From: Mobilitalea sp.
GTDB taxonomy: Bacteria > Bacillota_A > Clostridia > Lachnospirales > Lachnospiraceae
NCBI GenBank assembly: GCA_029974875.1
Contig: JARKQP010000743.1
Coordinates: 1 to 23,034, forward strand
DNA: 23,034 bases
Reading direction: 5' to 3'
The notes beneath the pieces were generated by a model that searched no databases, was not told the DNA's origin, and saw nothing but the letters and a program-made list of their open reading frames with translations. The translations under genes and the position numbers were made by a program. Below, in pieces: positions 14,910 through 22,884 of the stretch. How positions within the stretch are numbered: the first letter of the stretch is position 1; the number at the start of each line of letters is the position of its first letter.

Positions 14910-15725
14910 TTACTCCTTCCTATAGACAGCAGGCATCACATATTTGTACCGGGTTGTCTCACGGTTCAGTCCCTCGGAATGCCCGATGAACAGGAAGCCT
15001 CCCGGCTCGGTAATGTCATATAAATGTTCTATCAGTCTATCCTTAGTATCATTGTCAAAATAAATCATGACATTGCGGCAAAATATAACGTGCATTTTCT
15101 GTCGGAAGGGAAACACAGAGTCCATCAGGTTAATATTGCTAAAAATCACTTCATTCCTGATTTTTTCAGACAAAACATACTGTCCACTGTCATTCCCGGT
15201 AAAATATCTCCTGATCCACGCCTCCGGAAGATCACTCATTTTCTCTTTGCCGTATATGCCGGCCCGTGCAATGTCAAGGATCCCCCGGGAGATATCCGTG
15301 GCCAATATTTTTGTATCCCAGCCCGCCTTATTAGGGCCGAAAAACTCATCAAGGATCATGGCCAAGGTGTAAGGCTCTTCCCCGGAAGAACAAGCGGCAC
15401 TCCAGATACGCAGATCCTTGTCCCTAACTGCCTTTGTCAGATAGGGAAGGGCAATGTCCCTAAAGTAATTAAAATGTGCCGGCTCCCTCAGGAAGAAGGT
15501 GTGGTTTGTCGTAATCCTATCCAGCATAATAACAGCCGCCTGTCCCGTTTTATCTGACGTCACGTATTTCATGTACTCCGTCAGGCTGCCAAAATTCATG
15601 CTTGAGAGTATCGGACCGAGCCTTCCCTCTATCAAGGTCTTTTTTTCATTTTTAAAATAAATGCCGTAATTGGCTTTTATGTAATCGGCAAACTGCCTGA
15701 ATTCCCGTTCTTCTATTGCAATCAC
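14910..15725 (-). CDS. cheR: Chemotaxis protein methyltransferase CheR
   Basis: A 271-residue SAM-dependent methyltransferase that methylates chemoreceptor glutamates. Residues 1-75 form the helical N-terminal domain and the remainder the Rossmann domain, with the motif WSAACSSGEEPYTLAM for SAM binding, the segment ILATDISRGILDIARAGIY and the motif IFCRNVMIYFD. There are no TPR repeats. The start is GTG at 15725 with GGTGGTGA upstream, 12 nt after cheW. The encoded receptor lacks the C-terminal docking pentapeptide, so CheR would act without tethering, as in many Firmicutes. Confidence 0.95.
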   Translation of the reverse strand: MIAIEEREFRQFADYIKANYGIYFKNEKKTLIEGRLGPILSSMNFGSLTEYMKYVTSDKTGQAAVIMLDRITTNHTFFLREPAHFNYFRDIALPYLTKAVRDKDLRIWSAACSSGEEPYTLAMILDEFFGPNKAGWDTKILATDISRGILDIARAGIYGKEKMSDLPEAWIRRYFTGNDSGQYVLSEKIRNEVIFSNINLMDSVFPFRQKMHVIFCRNVMIYFDNDTKDRLIEHLYDITEPGGFLFIGHSEGLNRETTRYKYVMPAVYRKE

Positions 15726-15737
15726 GATTTCACCACC

Positions 15738-16232
15738 CTAGGCAATAACGCCAAGCGACTGGAGCTCATCGTCTGTCAGCAGCTTCTGGCAGTCCAGCAG
15801 CAGCTTGACACTTCCTCCGGCCTTTCCGATGCCTTTGATATAATTATGGCTGCCTTTATTGATATCAGGGGGAGGTGCGATATCTTCCTCCTCAATGGGG
15901 ATCACCTCCGAAACGCTGTCCACGATTAAACCAATGGAAATATCATTCGTTTCCAGTACGATAATACAGGTCCTGTCATCGTACTCCCTGGGCGCTTTTT
16001 TAAACCGCAGCCGGACATCCATGACAGGAATAATCTTCCCCCGAAGGTTCGTGATGCCCTTCACATATCCGGGCATCTCAGGAACCTCCGTAATGGGCTG
16101 AATCCCTATGATCTCCGTTATATAGCGGATCTCCATTCCATACATTTCATTCCCAAGCAAAAAGATAAGATATTTTCCTTTTAAGGTATCTTCGTCCTGC
16201 TCCTCCAGAACCAATGCTTCCATCTGATTCAT
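15738..16232 (-). CDS. cheW: Chemotaxis coupling protein CheW
   Basis: A 164-residue CheW-domain protein that couples receptors to CheA. Typical stretches are KYLIFLLGNEMYGMEI, PITEVPEMPGYVKGITNLRG and IPVMDVRLRF. ATG 16232 (MNQMEALVLEEQ) is preferred because AAAAGGAGG lies 8 nt upstream; a start at 16286 would add 18 non-conserved residues and overlap cheA. It follows cheA by 50 nt. The negatively charged loop EEEDIAPPPDIN is longer than usual but still within the family's variation. Confidence 0.94.
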   Translation of the reverse strand: MNQMEALVLEEQDEDTLKGKYLIFLLGNEMYGMEIRYITEIIGIQPITEVPEMPGYVKGITNLRGKIIPVMDVRLRFKKAPREYDDRTCIIVLETNDISIGLIVDSVSEVIPIEEEDIAPPPDINKGSHNYIKGIGKAGGSVKLLLDCQKLLTDDELQSLGVIA

Positions 16233-16282
16233 TTTTATTACCTCCTTTTGTTTTCTTTGTACATAAGTCGGGCTACCCCACT

Positions 16283-18337
16283 TCATAGACTGAGCAGCCC
16301 CCCTATATTAAGGATAAGGCTGATACTTCCATCCCCTAGGAGCGTACAGCCCGCCAGCTTTTCTACCTTGCGTATGTTTTTCATATAGGAAGGAAGTGTT
16401 TTTACCACTACCTGATGCTGACCCAGAAGCTCGTCGGCAAAAAGGCAGAGTCCCTTGCCCTCTTGCGCGGTCATAAGCATGATCCCTTTTGTCAAATCAG
16501 TGATTTCTGTTGCTACGCCAAACTCCTCATGAAGCCGGAAGACGGGATAGCAATTTCCCCGGACCATAATCATCTCCTTGCCCGTGCCGCCTTTTATAAT
16601 GTCTTTTGCCTTCGCCCGGAAGGTTTCCTGGATGGAGGTAGTCGGGAGGGTATACCTGGCGTTGCCCACCCGTATATTCATTCCATCTATGATCGCCAGA
16701 GTAAGCGGTATTTTCAGCGTCGTTACCGTTCCTGACCCTTCAAAGCTATCCACAGACACCGAACCGCCCACCGCTTCCAGGTTCTTTACCACAACATCCA
16801 TGCCCACTCCCCTGCCGGAAAATTCCGTAACCCTATCATTCGTGGAAAAGCCGGGCAGGAAAATCAAATTATAAATTTCCTTCTCCGTCATTTCGTTTTC
16901 CGGTTTATGGATCAGCCCATGCTCCATGGCTTTTCTCAAGATCTTGTCCCTGTCAAGCCCCCTGCCGTCATCCCGGATAATGATGAGGACGTCATTTCCG
17001 GCATTTTTTGCCTCCAGGGTTATCTGCCCCGCCCTTGGTTTTCCAAGGCGTATCCTCTCGTCGGAAGCCTCGATTCCATGGTCTATTGCATTACGGACAA
17101 GATGCATCAGCGGATCTGAAATATGTTCAATGATATTCTTATCAACTTCCGTGTTTTCCCCGGACAGTGTCAGCTCCACCTCTTTATTTAGCTTCCTCCC
17201 CATGTCCCGTACGATTCGGTACATCTTGCGGAAGGTTGCCGACAGGGGAACCATGCGTATGGACATAACCATATCCTGCATTTCACCGGTAATCTTCCTT
17301 AACTGCCTGGCTGCCTTATAGAAGCTGTTTAGCTGCAACGCCTTAAGCTCCGGATTTTGTGTAACCATCGCTTCGGCAATCACCATTTCACCCATCATAT
17401 CCATCAGCTTATCCAGCTTTACGACGTCCACACTGATGATGTTTTGATGCAGGCTCCTGTTTTCCCCTTGTCCCTGACCCAAAAGCTCCTGATCCTGCAG
17501 CCTTGGTATTATGATCGGAGCCTCCTGAACAGCCCTGTTCTGAGGTAAATAAAATTGTGGGGGCATCCGGCCTTCTGTAAGCTCCACAAGCGTCAAATCC
17601 CTGATATAAGCGGTACTTGTAAGAAAATGCTGCAATTCCTGCGTACTCCTATTACTTCTTAGCAGGATCTTAAACCCCTGTTCACGTATCACCCGGACAC
17701 TGTCAATATCCTCTATAATATCCTCCGGAAAATAGCTGAAGTCCTCTACAATATCCTTCAGATTGTGAATGATGGTAAAGGCTCTGATATTCTCCATTTC
17801 ACAGCCATCCTCAAAATAAATGACTGCTTCGTAGACTTTTTTATCTGTACCGCTGTTATTCTTACTCGGTGGCAGATAGTATTGGTGCATTACCGGCTCT
17901 GTTACTTCTTTATCAGGTAAATCCTTTTCTTCCTTGATGCAGGTCAGAAACTCCTTGATGCTTCCGATCAGATCCGATGGATCCCCATCCGGGCTGTCCG
18001 CATTTTTAACCTTCTCCAGCTCCAGCTTAATAAAATCCACTCCGTCCAGAACCAGATCTGAAAGCTGGGCACAGTCCATATTTTCCGGCTTTTCCTCGCG
18101 TATAAAATAAAATAGATCCTCCACGGCATGGGAAAGCAATGAAATATTGTTATACATCATCATGGCGGAAGCCCCCTTGATGGTGTGCATATTTCTAAAA
18201 ATCTCATCCACTGCAGCAGGTGTAAAGCAACATGCCTTTTCACTGTCCAGTATGATCTCTTCCAGCTGCCCAATGTTTTGCGTGGTTTCATATATGAATA
18301 TGTCCATCATGGAATCCTTCGAAAATCCGTTATCCAA
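16283..18337 (-). CDS. cheA: Chemotaxis histidine kinase CheA
   Basis: CheA of 684 residues from the chosen start. P1 (HPt) carries phospho-acceptor His51 (FRNMHTIKGASAMM); a P2 domain resembling the CheY/CheB-binding domain (CEMENIRAFTIIHNL, then IREQGFKILLRS) follows; P3 dimerisation lies around MMGEMVIAEAM; P4 ATPase shows N-box LMHLVRNAIDHGIE, DDGRGLD and FSGRGVGMDVV; P5 is the CheW-like end. The TTG at 18337 is preferred because AAAGGAGG (18345-18352) lies 7 nt upstream and cheB and the kinase also use TTG. GTG 18418 or ATG 18409, in frame, would add 27 or 24 residues but have poor ribosome-binding sites. First gene of the operon. Confidence 0.93.
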   Translation of the reverse strand: MDNGFSKDSMMDIFIYETTQNIGQLEEIILDSEKACCFTPAAVDEIFRNMHTIKGASAMMMYNNISLLSHAVEDLFYFIREEKPENMDCAQLSDLVLDGVDFIKLELEKVKNADSPDGDPSDLIGSIKEFLTCIKEEKDLPDKEVTEPVMHQYYLPPSKNNSGTDKKVYEAVIYFEDGCEMENIRAFTIIHNLKDIVEDFSYFPEDIIEDIDSVRVIREQGFKILLRSNRSTQELQHFLTSTAYIRDLTLVELTEGRMPPQFYLPQNRAVQEAPIIIPRLQDQELLGQGQGENRSLHQNIISVDVVKLDKLMDMMGEMVIAEAMVTQNPELKALQLNSFYKAARQLRKITGEMQDMVMSIRMVPLSATFRKMYRIVRDMGRKLNKEVELTLSGENTEVDKNIIEHISDPLMHLVRNAIDHGIEASDERIRLGKPRAGQITLEAKNAGNDVLIIIRDDGRGLDRDKILRKAMEHGLIHKPENEMTEKEIYNLIFLPGFSTNDRVTEFSGRGVGMDVVVKNLEAVGGSVSVDSFEGSGTVTTLKIPLTLAIIDGMNIRVGNARYTLPTTSIQETFRAKAKDIIKGGTGKEMIMVRGNCYPVFRLHEEFGVATEITDLTKGIMLMTAQEGKGLCLFADELLGQHQVVVKTLPSYMKNIRKVEKLAGCTLLGDGSISLILNIGGLLSL

Positions 18338-18440
18338 GCTTCTTCCTCCTTTGAATCCATTTACTTTCTCCGGCTCTTCAAAAACTGTAAGTCCGTTCTT
18401 TTCAATCATATTTCTCACGGCTGTCTACATCTATAACTCC

Positions 18441-18488
18441 AAAAAAAGCAATCTGCTGTATAAAAAGTACAGCAGATTGCTTTTTTTT
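18441..18488. terminator. Bidirectional intrinsic terminator or attenuator ahead of cheA
   Basis: A perfect 13-bp stem, GCAATCTGCTGTA (18448-18460) with TACAGCAGATTGC (18468-18480), 7-nt loop, is flanked by seven A and eight T residues. Read leftward it is an ideal terminator for the LuxR gene, but it lies only ~100 nt before the cheA start, with no obvious promoter in between. Confidence 0.85.
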
Positions 18489-18495
18489 CCATCCT

Positions 18496-18528
18496 CAATT
18501 TTGTAGTATTTTTATTTTTCGTCAAATT
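18496..18528 (-). promoter_or_regulatory. Direct repeat A, promoter-like, upstream of cheA
   Basis: Nearly the same sequence as 18697-18732; shared core GTAGTATTTTT with CAATT before it and GTCAAA after. Leftward it holds TTGACG and, 16 nt later, CAAAAT, so it may be a weak sigma-A promoter or a binding site. The rest of 18529-18696 contains no convincing gene. Confidence 0.35.
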
Positions 18529-18696
18529 CCCTCTAAATTTGACTTATTTCACGAACCTTCTATATTGCTGTTGCCTTATTCTGGATTCTAGTAATTTATA
18601 CCCATTTTTTCCCGTTAACGAGATTATATTTCATCTATCCTTCCAAAATGAATCTACCCCACAGGATAATACGCGGATTTATTTTTTATTCATACC

Positions 18697-18732
18697 CAAT
18701 TATGTAGTATTTTTGATTTTTTTGTCAAAATT
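18697..18732 (-). promoter_or_regulatory. Direct repeat B, promoter-like, at the end of the LuxR gene
   Basis: Second copy of the repeat. Leftward it gives perfect TTGACA, then CATAAT after 18 nt, and overlaps the stop codon of the LuxR gene (TTTTGACA). Confidence 0.4.
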
Positions 18733-21223
18733 TCTTTGAGCCCAGCTCAGTCTTTGAATGGATATCCAGCTTACTATATACATTTCTAAGGATGGTTCTG
18801 ACAGTTGCCTCAGAGATATACAGCTTGTCGGCAATCTCCTTTGCGCTCAGCCTGTCCCTTGCGAGCCGGGCGATCTCCCTTTCCCTTGGTGTCAGCGGAG
18901 ATTTATCAGAGATAATCGCCTTTCTAATGATTTTCATGCCCCTCTCCTGACGCCTGCTAAGCTCAATCACGGCATTTATCCCATCCTTGTCTGATACGGA
19001 ATTCTTTAATGCCTCTAAAAGAGAATTCAACCTGCCCACTCCTTGGGCAAAGGGAAGATAAATCTTGTCCGGCAATGCTGCGGCAAGAGCCTGCTTTAGA
19101 TATTCCTGGGCCTGGGGAGCATCCCCGTTATTATATTTTGCTATGGCAAGATACTTAAAGTAATATACCTGGGGCATCATATACTTAATACTTCCGTCTG
19201 CGTTCTTTGATGCGTCCAGGATAAGCTGTGAGATTCCATAAAGCTCATTATACCTCTTTTCTATAATCTAAAGCTTCAGGTAAAGTATTTGCGCGTGGGG
19301 AATCACCGGCGAATACAATACCTTTCTTATACTCTCCAGGTCATAAAGCCATGGAGCCACGTAATCTTTGATATCCAAAATAAGGCCTATGACTGACATG
19401 CAGTATTCAACCATATGCAGAATATATAGATTGGAATTTTCCTTGGCATAGCCTTGTATATTCCTGATTGCAGTAAAATACCCCTCCACCTCGCCGCGCA
19501 GGATAGCAATGCAGGCAAGGACTAATTCTGCACAGATGCACATACCGACCTGCTGATAGCTGTGGGCCTCATAGAGTGCTTTATGGCATAGAATCTCCGC
19601 TTCATCGTCCTCACCCCTCATAAGCATGGCCTCGGCACGCATGATAATATTAAAGCCGATGCCATGTCCCCCGGCTACCTTATAATATAAACGGGACGCT
19701 GCATCTATTTGCTGCAGCTCATTTTCCAGCTCACCGCCTTCTCTCCAGAACATACTTAAAACAGAGGTGGTAGCAAATAGCCACGGGGTGTCAGGCCTGA
19801 TCATAACAGAAGGCTTTCCTAAAATCTTCAGTGCGGTTTCATGGCCCTCCATCATTTTCGGAACGTTATTAAAGTCTCCCAGGGTTGCCAGCAGGGTATA
19901 TTCCCCCCTTAATTTCTGCAATTCCTCCTGACCTAAGCCTGCATCCTCCTTTTGGACTGCTATACTAAGCAGACCGCATAATTTCCGGTATGCCTGAGTC
20001 TGGCCGTTCATAAGTGTGTAGTAGCCAAAGGTGATTATGGTAAAAGGATATTTACATAAGATTTCTTCCGGGCATTCATCGACTATGGTAACAATAAAAT
20101 CCCACTGATATTTTTCTTTTTCTTGGTCTAAATATTCGCGGCTGAAGGGTAAGGACAGAATAGCGTCGAAATCTTTGATTTTATAAAAAAATTCAGAAGC
20201 AGGATAATACTGTGCCATGGCAGCACAGGAATTTCCAGCTTTACGAAAGATCTGATTTTGATAATCCTCCGGCATCTGATTATATAAACGGCTTCGCAGA
20301 TATTCCTGCAAAATGCTGTGCATGCTGTACAGATATTTATCCGGTAGATATCTTATGAAATCATTATGCTTGAGAAGCTCTATCATTTCCTCCGAGGGAG
20401 CCTCCTGATCCAGCATAATGGCCGTCTGGCGTATTGTAAAGCTATCCAGAACCGAAACGGATAAAAAGAAGTCTTTTTCTGCCTCTGAAAGATTATTCCA
20501 GATAGCTTTTTCTACCAGCTCCTCAATGTCAGCCGCAAGCTCAACGGAACCTGTTTCTATAAAATTAATCATCTGTAAACGGATGGCGGATATCCAGCCT
20601 TCCGTGCTCATAAATATTCTCTCTAATTCCTCATCAGTCAGGCGGATGCCTTCCATGCGGAACAAACTGGCCGTTCCCTCCCGGTCAAAGAAGAAGGAAG
20701 ATGCATCAATTGTATGAATATTATTATTATGGATTGAAATCTGTTGTTTCGTCTCCAATTGCTGGGTTATAAATATCATATGCAGCTCCGGATTTCCATG
20801 AAGAGAAAAAACACCGATTAACTCACGCGGGATATCACAGTTAACAAGCTGGTAGTTATCAACTACTAAATATGTTTCCGCCTGGCAATGAATATCCCTC
20901 AGATATGCCGTAATATAAAACAGCGTATCCATAGTAGGCATCTTCAGGTCTTTAAGATCATCAGCTACTCTGACATTTATATTGGAAAACAACTCACAGA
21001 TTCCCATCCACGCCATAGAAGCCGACTCGCCCAAACAGGTATACCAATATTCACAAGCACCATGGGATATTTGCTCTTTTAAATACTCTCTGACAGCCGT
21101 CGTCTTTCCAAAGCCGGACGGTGCCTCCACGATGGTTAAGGGATGATGGGATATTTGGCCAAGCTGCCTCTTAAGTTTGTCTGAAAAATAATAATTATTA
21201 TGTTGGTTTATTTTCTTTTGCAT
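18725..21223 (-). pseudogene. MalT-like LuxR-family regulator interrupted by one in-frame TAG
   Basis: An 832-codon frame encodes a large ATP-binding LuxR regulator (LAL/MalT type). Residues 1-260 form the NTPase module with Walker A (APSGFGKTT, 34-42) and Walker B (YLVVDN, 119-123); 260-760 are helical TPR-like repeats; the C-terminus is the LuxR helix-turn-helix (LTPREREIARLARDRLSAKE, then ISEATVRTILRNVYSKLDIH). Codon 652 (19268-19270) is TAG; reading continues in the same frame on both sides with no other defect, so ATPase and DNA-binding parts are separated by one nonsense codon. A fragment beginning at ATG 19180 could be made by reinitiation. The start is ATG 21223 with GGAGGG 5 nt upstream, held in a hairpin. 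It lies upstream of the chemosensory operon and may regulate it. Confidence 0.8.
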
Positions 21224-21227
21224 CTTT

Positions 21228-21245
21228 CCCTCCAAGCTGGGAGGG
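21228..21245 (-). promoter_or_regulatory. Hairpin sequestering the LuxR-gene Shine-Dalgarno
   Basis: In the leftward mRNA, CCCUCC, a six-base loop and GGAGGG form a perfect 6-bp, mostly GC stem. The GGAGGG is the ribosome-binding site of the start at 21223, so translation should be low unless the stem is opened. Confidence 0.6.
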
Positions 21246-21284
21246 GAGAATATGCCTTTCTATTTGAAGTAACGCTTCAGAGCT

Positions 21285-21461
21285 TTATTTCTCTGATGAT
21301 TTTCTTCGCATATCTATCGGCTTTGGAGTATCCGCTGGAACCAGCCAAAGATTCCCTTTTTTGACTGCACCCTTGATTCTACCGCTTGTACAGTAGATTG
21401 TTACCATCCTGCTCCCGATGCCCCATTTTATCCCAGCTTCTTTCACTGTTAAGTATTCCAT
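21285..21461 (-). CDS. Small helix-turn-helix DNA-binding protein
   Basis: A 58-residue protein starting MEYLTVKEAGIKWGIGSRMV, then YCTSGRIKGAVKKGNLWLVP and DTPKPID. The pattern VKEAxxKWGIxxR...CxxGRIxGAxKxGxxWLIPxDxxKP is that of small excisionase/MerR-type helix-turn-helix proteins common in Clostridia. It is too short to have another domain. ATG 21461 is chosen for the GGAG 8 nt upstream; an earlier in-frame start at 21503 has none. It stops 61 nt before the LuxR-type gene and may be cotranscribed with it. A role in element excision is possible but no integrase is nearby. Confidence 0.8.
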   Translation of the reverse strand: MEYLTVKEAGIKWGIGSRMVTIYCTSGRIKGAVKKGNLWLVPADTPKPIDMRRKSSEK

Positions 21462-21481
21462 CACAACATCTCCATTCTTTA

Positions 21482-21510
21482 AATTTACCACAAAAAATGA
21501 CATATTTCAA
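21482..21510 (-). promoter_or_regulatory. Putative promoter of the small HTH gene
   Basis: TTGAAA (21505-21510) and TAAATT (21482-21487) are 17 nt apart on the minus strand. The tandem array starts 7 bp upstream of the -35. Confidence 0.45.
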
Positions 21511-21516
21511 TATCTG

Positions 21517-21665
21517 GAAATATACTAAATCTAGAAATATGCTAAATCTTGAAATATACTAGATCTTGAAATATACCGAATCTAGAAATATACCGAATCT
21601 AGAAATATGCCAGATCCTGAAATATACCAAATCCTGAAATATACCAAATCTTGAAATATACGGTC
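21517..21665. repeat. 17-bp tandem repeat array, eight units plus a partial ninth
   Basis: Units of 17 bp with consensus GAAATATRCYRRATCYW run head to tail: 21517, 21534, 21551, 21568, 21585, 21602, 21619 and 21636, plus GAAATATACGGTC at 21653. Units 4 and 5 are identical; others differ at one to five positions, mainly in the 3' half, while GAAATAT is invariant. There are no spacers, so it is not a CRISPR array. It fills the gap between the XRE gene and the small HTH gene, directly upstream of the latter's promoter. It looks like an iteron-type regulator-binding array. Confidence 0.92.
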
Positions 21666-22008
21666 ACATCTTTATTCTTTGCCGCATGCTTGTCTTGATT
21701 GCCTTTGCCATGTCCGAGATTACCCGTATTTCCAGTTCATTGCAATCTCCGATTGTTCTTGCAAGTTCACTTTCAAATACGGCCTGTCCCTTAATGATAC
21801 TGTCACATACCAGCTCGTCCAAGGAAACCCCAAGGGCATTTGCAATCTTTACAAGCGAAGGGAGGCTCACCTTAGTATTTCCTGTTTCAACATGGCTGGT
21901 GTGGGTCGTGGATAAACCGGCAAGCTCCGCCAGCCTCTCCTGGCTCATATTTTGCATTAAACGCGCATCCTTAATGCGTGTGCCTATGGCTTTATAATTT
22001 AAATTCAT
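21664..22008 (-). CDS. XRE-family (Cro/CI-type) transcriptional regulator
   Basis: A 114-residue protein whose residues ~7-65 form an XRE helix-turn-helix (IGTRIKDARLMQNMSQERLA, then LSTTHTSHVETGNTKVSL, then VKIANALGVSLDEL). The C-terminal ~45 residues (SELARTIGDCNELEIRVISD) are helical and may serve dimerisation. The ATG at 22008 has GGTGA upstream. Its stop overlaps the final partial unit of the 17-bp array, and its own upstream region has an inverted repeat, so it may control itself or bind the array. Its role is unknown; single-domain regulators of this kind are common in Clostridia. Confidence 0.85.
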   Translation of the reverse strand: MNLNYKAIGTRIKDARLMQNMSQERLAELAGLSTTHTSHVETGNTKVSLPSLVKIANALGVSLDELVCDSIIKGQAVFESELARTIGDCNELEIRVISDMAKAIKTSMRQRIKM

Positions 22009-22045
22009 TTTAATTCACCGTCCTTACTTTAACTAAACACTTGTA

Positions 22046-22102
22046 TTGTATAGTCATTTTGCTTCCAATATAATGTCACATATAAACATATAGACTATAC
22101 AA
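22046..22102. promoter_or_regulatory. Inverted repeat upstream of the XRE gene, probable operator
   Basis: TTGTATAGTC (22046-22055) and GACTATACAA (22093-22102) are perfect inverted copies, 37 bp apart. The nearer arm ends 38 bp from the XRE start. Paired sites like these fit autoregulation by looping or cooperative binding. A clear -35/-10 pair was not assigned. Confidence 0.55.
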
Positions 22103-22327
22103 TTAAATTAAAGGGTAAAAAAATGCAAATTTCCCCTGATACCTTTACAGGGCATTCTCTTACACTTTTCCGATGGCTTTGATTGGCAGGATGGGCTGTT
22201 GCCTGAGCGTATCACGTACACCATGCTTATAAGCCATTTTCTCCACTTTGGTAAAATATCATTCTAATATCAGTTTACTCGATGTTATAGATTGTTACTA
22301 TAGGACGTTGGATTACTAAAAACACAG

Positions 22328-22383
22328 CAAAAAATAAATGGCATGCCAGGAAGACTCTGAAAATCTTAATTTCCTGACATGCC
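22328..22383 (-). terminator. Terminator of the FMN-binding protein gene
   Basis: Leftward, GGCATGTCAGGAA and TTCCTGGCATGCC pair at 12 of 13 positions (22340-22352 with 22371-22383), followed by a T-rich tract ATTTATTTTTT. It lies ~95 nt after the gene ending at 22477. Confidence 0.7.
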
Positions 22384-22476
22384 GTTTAATTTATCCGTTT
22401 ACCTTACAGGTAACCGTTCCACATTCCAATAACAAATCCAGAATGTTTCAAAAACTTCCTCTGCCTTATTATTATA

Positions 22477-22872
22477 CTAATTGCCCAGCAAAGCATTTTC
22501 AGCAGCTTTTTTAATTACTCTGCTTGAATTTGTAGCACCGCTCACGGTATCAACATCAATGGTATTTTGTTCAACCATAGCATTTATAATTACTTCTGCC
22601 GGTTTACCCTTTTCATGTTTATGCTCTAGTAGTTTAACCTCGGTAATTTCCCCATCAGCTACAGTAACCTGTACCTTCGCATAAATAAAATTAACATCAC
22701 ATTCACCCACATAGGTTCCGTCCGGTATCTGTGAAATATCAACCTTGCTAACTTCCAATCCCTTTACTTTGTTCTGATAAGAATTAACGCTCAGCATATA
22801 TTTTGCAAATAATGCGCCAGCTATTAAAAGAACCAGGACTATGATGGTAATTATTATTCTTTTCTTATTCAC
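22477..22872 (-). CDS. FMN-binding domain protein with N-terminal membrane anchor
   Basis: A 131-residue protein. Residues ~5-27 form one hydrophobic helix (signal anchor), and ~50-131 an FMN-binding domain (PF04205 type): DGTYVGECD, then VTVADGEITEVKLLEHKH, then the motif DTVSGATNSS at ~112-121. In this family the Thr of SGAT is the site of covalent FMN attachment by ApbE, as in RnfG and NqrC. It is short, with one FMN domain, and is probably extracytoplasmic; an electron-transfer role is inferred. The start is GTG 22872 with GGGGGG 7 nt upstream. It follows a glutaredoxin-like gene by 12 nt. Confidence 0.88.
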   Translation of the reverse strand: MNKKRIIITIIVLVLLIAGALFAKYMLSVNSYQNKVKGLEVSKVDISQIPDGTYVGECDVNFIYAKVQVTVADGEITEVKLLEHKHEKGKPAEVIINAMVEQNTIDVDTVSGATNSSRVIKKAAENALLGN

Positions 22873-22884
22873 ATTAAGACCCCC

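Larger units (their letters stand above)
22009..22476. other. Intergenic stretch upstream of the XRE gene
   Basis: It holds the inverted repeat at 22046-22102, a doubtful 25-codon minus-strand frame at 22160-22237 and a terminator at 22328-22383. I see no convincing gene. Confidence 0.6.

Noticed and set aside
8254..17548. Plus-strand frames across the chemosensory operon
   Set aside because: They are antisense shadows of well-supported minus-strand genes with catalytic motifs.
18361..18420. Sigma-D (motility) promoter for cheA
   Set aside because: TACAGTTT followed by GCCGGAGA looks like the consensus halves, but the gap is 7 nt rather than about 11 and it lies inside the possible reading frame.
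18419..18724. Cyclic-di-GMP riboswitch before the chemosensory operon
   Set aside because: I looked because of the HD-GYP gene, but none of the conserved aptamer segments is visible; only a simple terminator hairpin is present.
21517..21665. CRISPR array
   Set aside because: The repeats are contiguous with no unique spacers, and there are no cas genes.
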